Positions 1-9,214 of a DNA stretch of 64,000 nt are shown here, one piece after another. Position 1 is the first letter of the stretch. Every line of letters starts with the position of its first letter. A model generated the notes under the pieces. That model did not search any database. It saw only the letters and a list, made by a program, of their open reading frames with translations, and was not told the origin of the DNA. Origin of the DNA: Medakamo hakoo (Eukaryota; Chlorophyta; Trebouxiophyceae; Coccomyxaceae); NCBI GenBank assembly GCA_026636295.1, contig CP089463.1, forward strand, positions 744,001-808,000, read 5' to 3'. The position numbers and the translations under genes are program-made.

Positions 1-549
1 CGACGACGGCGCCGCGCGGGTCCAGGCCGTCCATCAGCGCCAGGAGCGTGGACACAATGCTCGCGTGGACCTGGTCCTGCTTGGAGGAGCGGACGGGCGC
101 CAGGCCGTCGATCTCGTCGAAAAAGATGATGGAGGGCGCGGCGCGCGCGGCCGCGTCAAAGAGCGCGCGCAGCTGGCGCTCCGCCTCGCCGACCCACTTG
201 GACAGGACGTCGCCGCCCTTGCGCATGAAGAAGGAGACGGGGCGGCCCGCGCGGGCGGCGGAGGCGGCCAGGGCGCGGGCGACGAGCGTCTTGCCCGTGC
301 CCGGCGGGCCGTAAAACAGGACGCCGCGCGGCGGGTCGAGGCGGAAGCGCGCAAAGAGGTCCGGGTACGCGAGCGGCAGGAACACCATTTCCTTCAGGGC
401 GCGGACGTACGGGTCCAGGCCGCCGACGGCGTCCCAGGTGACGGAATCCGGGTCGATGGTCATGGGACTGATGTCGGCGGCGCCGCCCGCGGCAGCAGCG
501 GTGGAGGCGGGTGGCGGGGGCAGGGCGGGCTGGGCGCCGGCGCCGCCCC

Positions 550-606
<57 letters not shown>

Positions 607-1906
607 TCGCCCAAGGCGCACCGCTCCCACCACCGGCCAGCCATGCAGCCGCGGAGGAGGCCAGGTCGCCCCAGGCCGGCCCGGCGCCAGCGCCGGTCGG
701 GCGGTCGGCGACCTCGTCGTCGCCCCAGCCCACGCCACGCGGCCGCCCACGCCCACGGCCACCGTCGCCGCCGCCCCACCCGTCGCCGCCCCACCGGTCG
801 TGCCCGCTGCCGTACCCGCCGCGCTCCCGGCGCAGGGCGACCGCCAGCTCGCGGTGCCGGGCTTCTTCTTTGGGCGGCGAGAAGCGGTCGACGGGCCCCG
901 ACCCGCGGTCTCGGCGCGGGTACCGCCCCGCGATGACGGCCTCCGGGTCGACGGCCGCGGCGGCGGCGGCGGCGGCGGCAGCCCGGCGCGTGGTGGGGGC
1001 GTCACGCCCGCCGCCGCGGTGGCCGGGCGTGAAGCGTTGGACGGGCGCGCGCGCGCGGCCCGACCGCCGCCGGTAAATGCCTTCCCGGTCGGACGACGTG
1101 GCCGGGTCGTCCGAGTCGTCTTCGGAGTCGTCGTCTTGCGACGTAGACGCGTCGCCGTCCGTCTCGGCGTCCAGGTCCGCTTCAAAGTCTTCGTCGGACG
1201 TGTCCGTGGGCGAAGCCGGGCGGCCGCGCGGTGGGGGTCGCGCGCCGGCGGGCGGGGCAGGCGCGCCGGTTCCAGGAACCGCTGCTGCCGCTGCGGCCGC
1301 AGCGGCAGCAGCAGCAGCGCCGTCCCCGGCATCATGTTCAGCCTCTTCTCCTCCTTCTTCTTCTTCTTCCTTTAAGCGGCCGACGCGGCGGGCGCGCGGG
1401 CGGCGGGGCGACGGGCGGTCGCCGTCATCGTTGTCGTCGCCTGACGACGCCTCTTCGGAAGGTTCGGACTCGCCGTCCTCAAACTCGTCTTCATCGTCGT
1501 CGTCCGAGCCGACGACGCGGCGGCGGCGGGAGCCGGATCCGGTGGCGCGGCGGTCGACAGGGGCCGGGCGCTTCTTGGTGGCGGCGCGGGTGGGCTGGAG
1601 TGTGTGTGTGTGTTTTGATGGGAAGGGGGCGCGGGTTGAGGCATCACCCGCGCGCGAATGGGGTGGATGGCGAGCGCCGTGGCCGCTCACGCACAGTTCC
1701 GATCTCCACGCCACCCTGCTCTTCAGGTGCACGTAAATAGCACGCACACCCCTCAGTCACTTCTCTCATCCCCTCACCTCTGGCGCGTCGTCCGCGGGCG
1801 TCGAAGTGGAACGGCGCACGCGCGTGGCCCGCGCGCCGCTGCGCGGCGGGGACGTGGCCGCGACGGGTGCGCCGCCGCCGGTGGAGCGGCGGGTGGGGCG
1901 AGTCAT
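1..1906 (-). CDS. ATAD2/Yta7-type AAA-ATPase, 5' part only
   Basis: Runs off the left edge, so the C-terminal half, where the family carries its bromodomain, is not visible. Exon 1 is 1906-1778 and exon 2 starts at 1594 (183-nt intron, GTGAGG donor, phase 0). The protein begins with a basic tail, then a long Asp/Glu/Ser-rich acidic region (about 1100-1540), a Gly run encoded by a GCC-type repeat (541-606), and the first AAA module: VGGL, Walker A GPPGTGKT, and Walker B FFDEIDGLAPVR. The VGGLDPYVRALKEM and SSKQDQVHASIVSTLLALMD stretches are characteristic of ATAD2/Yta7 rather than Cdc48 or Rix7. The family acts in the nucleus as a histone chaperone-like ATPase on chromatin. The start is the only in-frame ATG that splices into the acidic exon. 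Confidence is high for the family, moderate for exon 1. Confidence 0.85.
541..606. repeat. GCC/GGC trinucleotide run inside the ATAD2-like gene
   Basis: About 22 nearly perfect CCG units in a row. On the minus strand in the gene's frame they encode a poly-Gly linker just before the first AAA module. Confidence 0.85.
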
Positions 1907-2102
1907 TGGTTGTGCGACGTGTGTGCGAGTGGCGTGTGCGCGTCCCTTTTCCCGTGGCGTGCGTTTTTTTTTCCTTGTCTCGGCGCACAACGCGCGTTTG
2001 CCTTCCATGCGAGCAGACTTGCTCTCTCCCCCGTTTTTTTCTTTTTGTTTGTTTTCTTTTTCTCCGTCTACAAAAAAACGCTGCGCCGCAAATCCCCCAC
2101 CA

Positions 2103-2971
2103 TCAAGCATCGTAGTCGTCCTCCTCCACCGCTGGCACGGCGGCAACAGCAGGAACAACAGCGACAGGCGGCGGCGGCGGCGGCGGCGGCGGTGGCACAG
2201 CCGCTGGTGCGACCTCCCCAGGCGCACCGCCGCAGCCGTCGTCCTCGTCGTCGCCGTCGTCGTTTTCGTCGTCGTCGTCGTCCACGTACTTCTCGATCTT
2301 GGCGGCAGCCCGGCGTGGGCGCGCCGCCGCGGGCGGGCCAGCGTCATCGCCTTCACCTCCTCCCTCCTCCGTCGTCGTCGTCTCGGCCGACGCGGCCCGT
2401 CGTTTTTTAGACGCAGGCGCCTTTTTCTTCTTCGCACCACCACCGCCGCCACCGCCACCCCCACCACCAGCTCCCGCTTCCGGCAGGTCTGTCGAGCCCG
2501 CCAGCACCGTCCCACAGAAATCCAGCATCTCATCCACGGCCGCCGCGGCCTTGAGGTGGCCCAAGCCTAGGACTTTGTCACCGCGCGACTCGGCGACGGC
2601 GCCGGCGCCGGCAAGCAGGCGTTCCAGGAACTGTTCCAGGGCGTGTTCTAGTTGTGGATGGGAGGGGCGTGGACGTGAGGAGTCAGTGAGCGGCGAGCTG
2701 GCCGTAGTTTCCAGGCGCGAGCGAAGGGATGGGCGGGTTGGTCGAGCATTGCAGAAAAAACGGGCCGCCGCCACCCCAGGGCGGGCTCATTCGCCGGCAC
2801 CCACCCCGCCCAGACCCTGTGCCTATGCCTGAGGAACGCGGCTGTGATGCGCGCACCCCCAAAATGTCACTCACCAATCAACCCGGGCACGGCCGCCGCG
2901 ATTTTGCCGACCTCTTCATCCGCGAGCATGACCCGCCGGATGCGGGCGGCGAGCGTGGAGGTTTTCTTCAT
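2103..2971 (-). CDS. NC2-alpha / DRAP1, histone-fold corepressor subunit
   Basis: Two exons, 2971-2875 and 2647-2103, 213 residues. The join restores the histone fold across the intron: ARIRRVMLADEEVGKIAAAVPGLIG in exon 1 is followed by EHALEQFLERLLAGAGAVAESRGDKVLGLGHLK in exon 2, closely matching NC2-alpha (DRAP1), which pairs with NC2-beta and binds TBP on promoters to repress or modulate transcription. After the fold come a Gly run, a Lys/Arg-rich patch, an Asp-rich segment and a Pro run ending in an acidic tail (EEDDYDA). The donor is G|GTGAGT and the acceptor CTAG, phase 1. Head-to-head with PDAT 152 bp away. Family call secure from the fold sequence; only the low-complexity tail is uninformative. 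Confidence 0.85.
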
Positions 2972-3123
2972 TGGCGTGCTTGTTTCGAATGAAGTGCGGT
3001 GTGGGTGCTGCACGCGTCCGTGCGTGCGCGCCGCCGTCGCCGTGGGTGTGTCGGCGGGACGGGGAGAAAAGAAAAAAAGGTCTGACGACGTTTTCTCGCC
3101 CGCCCTGATCACAAAAACTTTCA

Positions 3124-5427
3124 ATGCCGGCAGCTACGAAAACGACGGCCCGCCAGCGCCGGGCGGCGGCTGCGCCGCCCGACTCCCCGCCGCGGGCGAC
3201 CTCTCCACGATCTCGCTCACCGCCAGCGCGGCGGGGTGGCGGCGCCGATGGCGGCGCGTCCCTGAAACGCAGCGCGAGCAGCAGCGCGCGGCGCGCGGCG
3301 CCGGCCGCCCTCCAGGCCCTCTCGCCCGCCTTCTCCTTTTCCGCCCTTCCCCGCCACGTCCAGCGCCGGTTGTTCATCGCGCTCGGCGTCATTGGTGGTC
3401 TGCTCGCCATCTCCTGGACACTGTATTTACAAAATGAGGCGCTGAAGTCCGCCCTCCTGTCCATCATGGAAGAAGCCGGGCCGCAAGGCCGGGAGTATCT
3501 GTCGGCCATCTCGGCCCGCCTCCCCGCCGCCCTGGGCGGTGCGGCACCCGCCCGGCGCCACCCGGGCACAGAAGCCCGGGAGGCTGGGTGGCGGCCCGCG
3601 CACCCGGTCGTCATCATCCCAGGCTTTGTGACGTCCGCGCTGGAGCTCTGGTCGGGGCCGCCCTGCACGGGCGGGCGGTCCGCCCTGCGCACGCGGTGGT
3701 GGGGCGGCATCGGCATGACGACCCGGCTGATGACGGACCGGGCGTGCTGGATGGAAACGATGGCGTTGGACCCGGAAACCGGGCTGGACCCGGTGCGGGC
3801 GGTGGAGCGGCCGGGCGGAAACGGCACGGCCGGCGCCACGCCGACGACGCGCACGACCCGCCTGCGCGCGGTGGCGGGCCTGTCGGGCGTCGACTACTTC
3901 TTGGGCGCCGGCGGCTACGCCGTTTGGGCGCCCGTCATCGAGGAGCTGGCGGCGCTGGGGTACAGCTCGTCCGACCTGGCGGCCGCGACGTACGACTGGC
4001 GCCTGGGGCTGGCCGGCCTGGAAGAGCGGGACGGCTTTTTCACGCGCCTGAAGCGCAAGGTCGAGGCCATGGCGGCCGCGGGCGTGGCGTCGGAGCGCGG
4101 CGACGGGGGCGGGCGCACCCCCTCCCGCGTCGTCCTCCTCGCCCACTCCTGGGGCGACACCGTGACTCGCGCCTTCCTGGCCTGGGCCGACGCCGCCGAC
4201 CCGGGCTGGACGGGCCGGCACGTCGCCGCGTTCGTCAACTTGGCCGGCCCCACGCTGGGCGCCCCCAAATCCTTCCCCGCACTGTTGTCTGGCGAGACGC
4301 GCGACACGGCCGAGCTGGGCGCCGTGGCGGCGTTGCTGGCGGACAATTTCGTCGGCCGCCCGGCGCGCGCTGCCCTGTTTCGGTCGTGGCGCGGGTCGTT
4401 CGGCATGCTGCCCGTCGGCGGGGCGGGCGTCTGGGGGTCGCCGTCGACGGGCGCGCCAGACGACACGCCTGAAATGCGGGCGGCGGGCGTGTCCTTTGGC
4501 TCCTTTGTGTCCGTGCGCGGCGAGCCCAACAAGGGCGCTGGCGCCGCCAACTCGACCAAGGAGACGGCGCTCTCGGCCGCGGGCGCGCTGGGCTTGCTGA
4601 CCGACGCCCTCCCGCCCACGCTCGCGGCCGCGGTCGCGGCCGTCTCCGCCGCGGGCATCGGCATTCACCGCCCACCCCTCGCGCTGGCCGCCCGCAAAGC
4701 GTCCAACGGCACGCTGCCCATGGATGAAGCGGCGGCGTCCGCCCTCTTTGCGTCGGCCGCGGCCCGCACCGAGAGGACGCGCGCGTGCGTCCCTGCCTCG
4801 CCCGGCCGCTTTGACCCGCTGGCCTGCCCCGTCATCCCGCCCGCCTCCGCACCGCACACGCCCGTCTACTGCCTGTACGGGACGGGCAAACCCACCGAAC
4901 GCGCGTTCCGGTACACGTGGGACGACGACGGCGTGGACGATGGCTCGCCCGACTGGAAAATCGACACGAGCGCGAGCCACCCGCCGCCGCCGCCGCTGGA
5001 GGGCGGCGGGGGCGGGCCAGACGAGCGGGAGCGGCTCCCCGGTGGGGATGACCCGGGCGTCGCCCGGGCCGCCCGCGCCGTCGGCGGCCTGGACAGGGGC
5101 GTGGCCGTCTCGGACGGCGACGGGACCGTGCCCCTGCTGTCCCTGTCAGCGCTGTGCGCGCGCGGCTGGGCGCCTGGCGGGCCGCTCAACCCGGGCGGCG
5201 CGCGCGTCGTCACCCGCGAAGTCCGGCACGCGCCGCTCGACGCGCTGGCGTCCCTCGACCTGCGCGGCGGCGGGCGGTCTGCCGACCACGTCGACCTGCT
5301 CGGCCACGAAGACGTCTTGGCGGACGTCGTGGCCATCGCCGCGGGGAGGGGGCCGGAACTGGGCGACCGCTTCGTGAGCCGGGCGCGTGAGATCGCGGCG
5401 CGTGTCCGCTTCCCTTCAGAGGGGTGA
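3124..5427 (+). CDS. Phospholipid:diacylglycerol acyltransferase (PDAT)
   Basis: One exon, 767 residues. A Ser/Arg-rich cytosolic tail is followed by one membrane segment (about residues 83-103) and a luminal LCAT-like alpha/beta hydrolase. It transfers an acyl chain from phospholipid to diacylglycerol, making triacylglycerol at the ER. Visible family marks are VVIIPGFVTSALELW, RTRWWGG, DPETGLDP, YDWRL, the AFVNLAGPTLGAPKS block, Asp666 in DGDGTVP and His722 in HVDLLG. The nucleophile is Ser342 in AHSWGD; most PDATs have HSMG here, so the Trp is unusual. Convergent with the next gene, with only 52 bp between stops. The start is the only ATG ahead of the basic tail and follows a short leader. 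Confidence 0.88.
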   Translation: MPAATKTTARQRRAAAAPPDSPPRATSPRSRSPPARRGGGADGGASLKRSASSSARRAAPAALQALSPAFSFSALPRHVQRRLFIALGVIGGLLAISWTLYLQNEALKSALLSIMEEAGPQGREYLSAISARLPAALGGAAPARRHPGTEAREAGWRPAHPVVIIPGFVTSALELWSGPPCTGGRSALRTRWWGGIGMTTRLMTDRACWMETMALDPETGLDPVRAVERPGGNGTAGATPTTRTTRLRAVAGLSGVDYFLGAGGYAVWAPVIEELAALGYSSSDLAAATYDWRLGLAGLEERDGFFTRLKRKVEAMAAAGVASERGDGGGRTPSRVVLLAHSWGDTVTRAFLAWADAADPGWTGRHVAAFVNLAGPTLGAPKSFPALLSGETRDTAELGAVAALLADNFVGRPARAALFRSWRGSFGMLPVGGAGVWGSPSTGAPDDTPEMRAAGVSFGSFVSVRGEPNKGAGAANSTKETALSAAGALGLLTDALPPTLAAAVAAVSAAGIGIHRPPLALAARKASNGTLPMDEAAASALFASAAARTERTRACVPASPGRFDPLACPVIPPASAPHTPVYCLYGTGKPTERAFRYTWDDDGVDDGSPDWKIDTSASHPPPPPLEGGGGGPDERERLPGGDDPGVARAARAVGGLDRGVAVSDGDGTVPLLSLSALCARGWAPGGPLNPGGARVVTREVRHAPLDALASLDLRGGGRSADHVDLLGHEDVLADVVAIAAGRGPELGDRFVSRAREIAARVRFPSEG

Positions 5428-5479
5428 GAGGGTGAGCGGGCGAGGAGTTTGTGTTCACAGAGTCCGCAGGTGCTTTTTT

Positions 5480-7633
5480 TCACACGTCCGCCCCGGGCAC
5501 GCGGTGGACGGGCAGGCCCTTTGCGCCGCGCTCCACCAGGTCTCGAGCAATGCGGACCGTCCGCCCCGTTGCGAGCAGCGACACCACCCCACCCCCACCA
5601 GCCCCACGCGCCACCCGCCCGGCCCGGCGCACGTACTCCGACGGATCGCGCGGGAAGTCAAACAGGACCACGTGGTCGGCGTGCGCGGTGTCGATGCCGC
5701 GCGAGGCGCGGTCGGTCGCAATCAGGACGAGGCGGCGGGGCGGCGGCTGCTGGGCGCCGGGCCCTCCAGGCGGCGGCGGCGGCGGCGGCGGGCGGGCGAG
5801 CGCGCCCAGGTGGGCTGCCCGGGCGTCCGGCGAGACGGCGGCGTGGTAGGCCAGCGGGGTGACGAGCCCGCCCAGCTGGCGGGCCAGGAGGTTTTCCACC
5901 CGGCGGGCGGACGCGACGGTGTGGACGAAAACGATCGCGTGGCCCGGCGGACGCGCCGAGGGCCCACCCCGGTCCGCGTCGTCGCGCAACAGCCGCACCA
6001 GGGCTTCCGCCTTGCGCTGGAAGGCGGCGTCCGGGTCGGAGGCGCCGCCGCCGCCGTCCTCGCCGTCTCCCCCGGCACCGCCGCCGCCGCCGAAGGAACA
6101 GTCGACGAGGCGCTGCGTCACGCCCGGCGCCGTGCGGTGCAGGCCCGGGCCCAGGACGGGCGTCAGGCCCGGGAAGGAGAGGGACCAGTCGCGGTAGGTC
6201 GGCTCCGGGACGGTGGCCGTCACCAGGACCAGGCGCGGCGGCGGCGCGTCGGCCGGACCACGGCCGCGCGGCCCGGCCGCGTGCAGGATGGGCCGGACCT
6301 GTTCGACAAACCCGGCGGGCGGGCCGCCGGGCAGTTCTTCGTCGTCGTCGGGGCCGGACGCCGAGCCGCCGCCGCCGCCGCCGTCCGTCCGGGCGGCCGC
6401 CAAAAGCACGTCCGCCTCGTCCAGGATGAGGGTGTGCAGGGACTTGACGTCCAGGGCGCCGTCGGCCAGGGCGGCGGCGGCCCGCCCCGGCGTGGCGACG
6501 ACCAGGTCGCACCCGTCGGCCAGCGCCTCGCGCTGCGTGCGCCACGGCCGCCCGCCCGTCAAGCCGACGGACCGAAAGGCGGGCCCACCTCCGCGGGCGA
6601 TGCCGCGCGCCGTGGCCAGGACTTGTGCGGCCAGTTCTGCGGTGGGGACGAGCACGAGCGCGGACGGCGGGCGCGGCCCGGAGGAGGGGCGGGCGCCCCG
6701 GCGCTCCGCCTCAGCCAGCGCCTGGATGGCTGGGACGAGGTAGGCGAGCGTTTTGCCGGAGCCCGCGTGGTCGGCCAGGAGGACGGGCGGCGGCGACGGC
6801 GCGTCGCGCGCGTCTCGCTGCGAGTGTTTGAGGGCGCGCAGGGCGGCCGCCTGGATGTGGGAGGGCCGCGCGACGCCCAGGGAGGCCAGGGCCGCGGCCA
6901 GGTCGGGCGACGCGCCCGCGGCGGCAAAGCTCCGCTCCGGCGCAAAGAAGGTGGAGGCCGCGCCGGGCGCGGCGGGGCGGGCGGTCGGGGTGGGGGCGGG
7001 TGGCGGGCCACGGGCGGCGGCGGGCTCTGCCCGCGGCGGCTGCCTGGGCGTGGTGGTGGCCGGAGTGGGCGGGGCGCTGCGCGCTGCGCGCGGCGGTGGG
7101 GGTGGCGGCGGTGGCGGTCGTTCGGCCCGCGCCCTTTGCTCCCGCAACGGCGGCCGTGCTGCCGCAGCCCGCAAAGGAGGAGGAGGTGGTGGCGGCGGTC
7201 CAGCCGGCTCGCCCGTCCCGGGCTTGATCACCGTCACGTCCACGGGGAAGCCGTCGTCGGCCAGGGCGATGGGTTGGGTCGGAGGCGGGGGTGGGGGCGG
7301 GGGTGGGCGTGGGCTGGCGGCGCGAGCCGCGGCTAGGCGAGCGCCGCCGCGTTTGCGCCCGCCGCCGCCCGTCCGTCCACCTCCCGCGTTGTCCGCCTCC
7401 GTTGCGGCGGCACGTGCCGGTGTGTCAGCCGCCACCTCTTGCGTGGGCGCAAGAGGTGGCGGCGGCGGCTGTGCGTCCGGCGGCGGCGGAGACGGACTGC
7501 CGCTGCTGCCGTCACGCTTGAAGTGGATGACTTTTTTACCCGGCACGGCGTGCGGTGGGGGGCATGGGCACGGGCGCGCCATGTGGTGGGGTCTCAAGCT
7601 CAGGCCCGAGTGGGCCAGGCGTATCGGAGGCAT
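5480..7633 (-). CDS. DEAD-box RNA helicase, probably organellar
   Basis: One exon, 717 residues from the ATG at 7633. A long Pro/Ala/Arg-rich N-terminus of about 270 residues precedes the core. Core motifs in order: Q motif (PSHIQ), I (HAGSGKT), Ia (PTAELAAQV), GG, Ib (TPGR), II (LDEADVLL), III (TAT in place of the usual SAT), IV (IVFVHT), V (ATDRASRGID) and VI (RRAGRVARG). The degenerate motif I, TAT and RRAGR resemble plant plastid helicases of the RH39/RH50 group, which act in organellar rRNA maturation. The N-terminus lacks acids, as transit peptides do. An earlier start is unlikely because the region upstream is shared with the divergent zinc-finger gene. Exact orthology is uncertain. 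Confidence 0.78.
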   Translation of the reverse strand: MPPIRLAHSGLSLRPHHMARPCPCPPPHAVPGKKVIHFKRDGSSGSPSPPPPDAQPPPPPLAPTQEVAADTPARAAATEADNAGGGRTGGGGRKRGGARLAAARAASPRPPPPPPPPPTQPIALADDGFPVDVTVIKPGTGEPAGPPPPPPPPLRAAAARPPLREQRARAERPPPPPPPPPRAARSAPPTPATTTPRQPPRAEPAAARGPPPAPTPTARPAAPGAASTFFAPERSFAAAGASPDLAAALASLGVARPSHIQAAALRALKHSQRDARDAPSPPPVLLADHAGSGKTLAYLVPAIQALAEAERRGARPSSGPRPPSALVLVPTAELAAQVLATARGIARGGGPAFRSVGLTGGRPWRTQREALADGCDLVVATPGRAAAALADGALDVKSLHTLILDEADVLLAAARTDGGGGGGSASGPDDDEELPGGPPAGFVEQVRPILHAAGPRGRGPADAPPPRLVLVTATVPEPTYRDWSLSFPGLTPVLGPGLHRTAPGVTQRLVDCSFGGGGGAGGDGEDGGGGASDPDAAFQRKAEALVRLLRDDADRGGPSARPPGHAIVFVHTVASARRVENLLARQLGGLVTPLAYHAAVSPDARAAHLGALARPPPPPPPPGGPGAQQPPPRRLVLIATDRASRGIDTAHADHVVLFDFPRDPSEYVRRAGRVARGAGGGGVVSLLATGRTVRIARDLVERGAKGLPVHRVPGADV

Positions 7634-7814
7634 GGCGCGTCGGAAGGACCTGTGCACACACGGCACGAAACGGAAAGAGAGTGATGGATGGCATGCCGGG
7701 AACGCTCGTGCAACGCTGCACTCTGCAATCGTTCGGCCTGTGGGGCGCAGTGGCGCCCCCCCACACACGCGGTCACCCAGCCGGCTCGGGCCCCAGCCGC
7801 AGGCCGCGCTGGAC

Positions 7815-9152
7815 ATGTCAGGTCCGCCACAGCTTCAACCACCTGGCGGCGGCGGCGGAGGCGGCGCCCCCGGCCCGCCGGGTGGCCCGCCCTTCCCGCC
7901 GCCACCGGCCGGCCTCTTCCACCCAGGCGCCCCAGGCCCCGGCCGGGGGGCGTGCTTCAAGTGCGGCAGCACGTCGCACATCGCCCGCCACTGCCCCAGT
8001 GGGGGCGGTGGCGGCCCTGGCGGTGGGCCAGGCACCTGCTTCCGGTGCGGCCAGCCGGGCCACCAGGCGCGGGCGTGCCCCTCCGCGCCGTCGTCTGGAG
8101 GCGGCGGCGGCGGCGGCCCGGCCGGCCCGCCCGACAAGCTGTGTTTCCGGTGCCGCCAGCCGGGCCACACCGCCCGGGACTGTCCCGTGGGTGGGCGTGG
8201 TGGCGGTGGTGGTGGCGGCGGTGGCGGCCCGCCCCCGCAGCTGGCGCCGCCCCCAGCCGTCGAACCGCCGCCCGCCGCCGCCGTCGCGCCCTGGGCCGAC
8301 CGCCGCGGGCCCGACCTGTACAAGGTCAAGGCCTGCACCCAGTGGGCCGCCAACGCGTGCGGGTACGGCCCGCGCTGCACGTTCGCGCACGGCCCGGGCG
8401 ACCTGCGGGCGCCGGGGGACCCGCCGTCCGCGCCCGCCGCTGCCGCGGCCGCTGCGTCCGCCGGCGTCCGCGTGGACCGCGTCTGCTACAGGTGGGCGGC
8501 GACGGGGGCGTGTGCCTTTGGCCCCGCGTGCGCGTACGAGCACGTCAGCCCGCCGGGCGGGCGGGCGGGCGGCCTGGCTGTCGCGGCCGCCGCCGCGGCG
8601 GGCCCGGGCCTGCCACCCGACGGCGCGGCCGTCGCTCATCTGCCGCCCGGCGCGGAGGCGGACCTGGCGACCGCGCGGGAGGAGGGCCACTACTCTGCGA
8701 GTGGAGCGGCGCTAGCTCCGGCGATTGCGGCCGCACTGTCGGGCCAGGGTGGCCCGCCCAGCCCGGCCGGGCCCGGGCCGCTCGGAGTGGCGGGCGAAAA
8801 CGGCGTGGCGGCCGCGCCCGTCGCGCCAGCCTCGGCCGCGGCCGCCACCGCCGCTGCCGTCGCGGCCTCCGCCACCGCCGCCAGCGCGACGCCCGCGCCC
8901 TTTGCGACGCCGACGCCTGCTGCTGCGGGCACCGCCGCCGCAGCTGTCGCCGCGTCCGCCCGGGCGGCGTGCGCGCTGCTGGCCGTGGGGAGCGGGCCAG
9001 CCGCGGCCGCGGCGTCGACGGCCGCAAACACGGCCGCGGTCGCGGCGGGCGGCGTGACCGCCAACAGCGCGGCCGGCGCCCTGGTGACGGGCGTGCGGGA
9101 TGGACGGTTACTCGCGACGTCGACGCCCTTTGCAGACGCGGCCGTGCGGTGA
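7815..9152 (+). CDS. CCHC zinc-knuckle plus CCCH zinc-finger RNA-binding protein
   Basis: One exon, 445 residues. After a Gly/Pro-rich start come three CCHC knuckles (CFKCGSTSHIARHC at about residues 47-60, CFRCGQPGHQARAC, CFRCRQPGHTARDC), then two CCCH fingers (CTQWAANACGYGPRCTFAH and CYRWAATGACAFGPACAYEH). The first CCCH resembles the tristetraprolin type, including the YK lead-in. The last 200 residues are Ala-rich with no recognisable domain. Such fingers bind single-stranded RNA, so an mRNA-binding role is likely, but I know no standard family with exactly 3 CCHC then 2 CCCH. CPSF30 carries both finger types in the opposite order and number. Divergent from the DEAD-box gene (181 bp) and convergent with the Kae1-like gene (62 bp). 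Confidence 0.8.
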   Translation: MSGPPQLQPPGGGGGGGAPGPPGGPPFPPPPAGLFHPGAPGPGRGACFKCGSTSHIARHCPSGGGGGPGGGPGTCFRCGQPGHQARACPSAPSSGGGGGGGPAGPPDKLCFRCRQPGHTARDCPVGGRGGGGGGGGGGPPPQLAPPPAVEPPPAAAVAPWADRRGPDLYKVKACTQWAANACGYGPRCTFAHGPGDLRAPGDPPSAPAAAAAAASAGVRVDRVCYRWAATGACAFGPACAYEHVSPPGGRAGGLAVAAAAAAGPGLPPDGAAVAHLPPGAEADLATAREEGHYSASGAALAPAIAAALSGQGGPPSPAGPGPLGVAGENGVAAAPVAPASAAAATAAAVAASATAASATPAPFATPTPAAAGTAAAAVAASARAACALLAVGSGPAAAAASTAANTAAVAAGGVTANSAAGALVTGVRDGRLLATSTPFADAAVR

Positions 9153-9214
9153 AGAGACGGGGGGGGGGGGAGAGGATTTTTTTAGTGCCGTTTTTTTTTG
9201 TCTTTCCTAACAGG

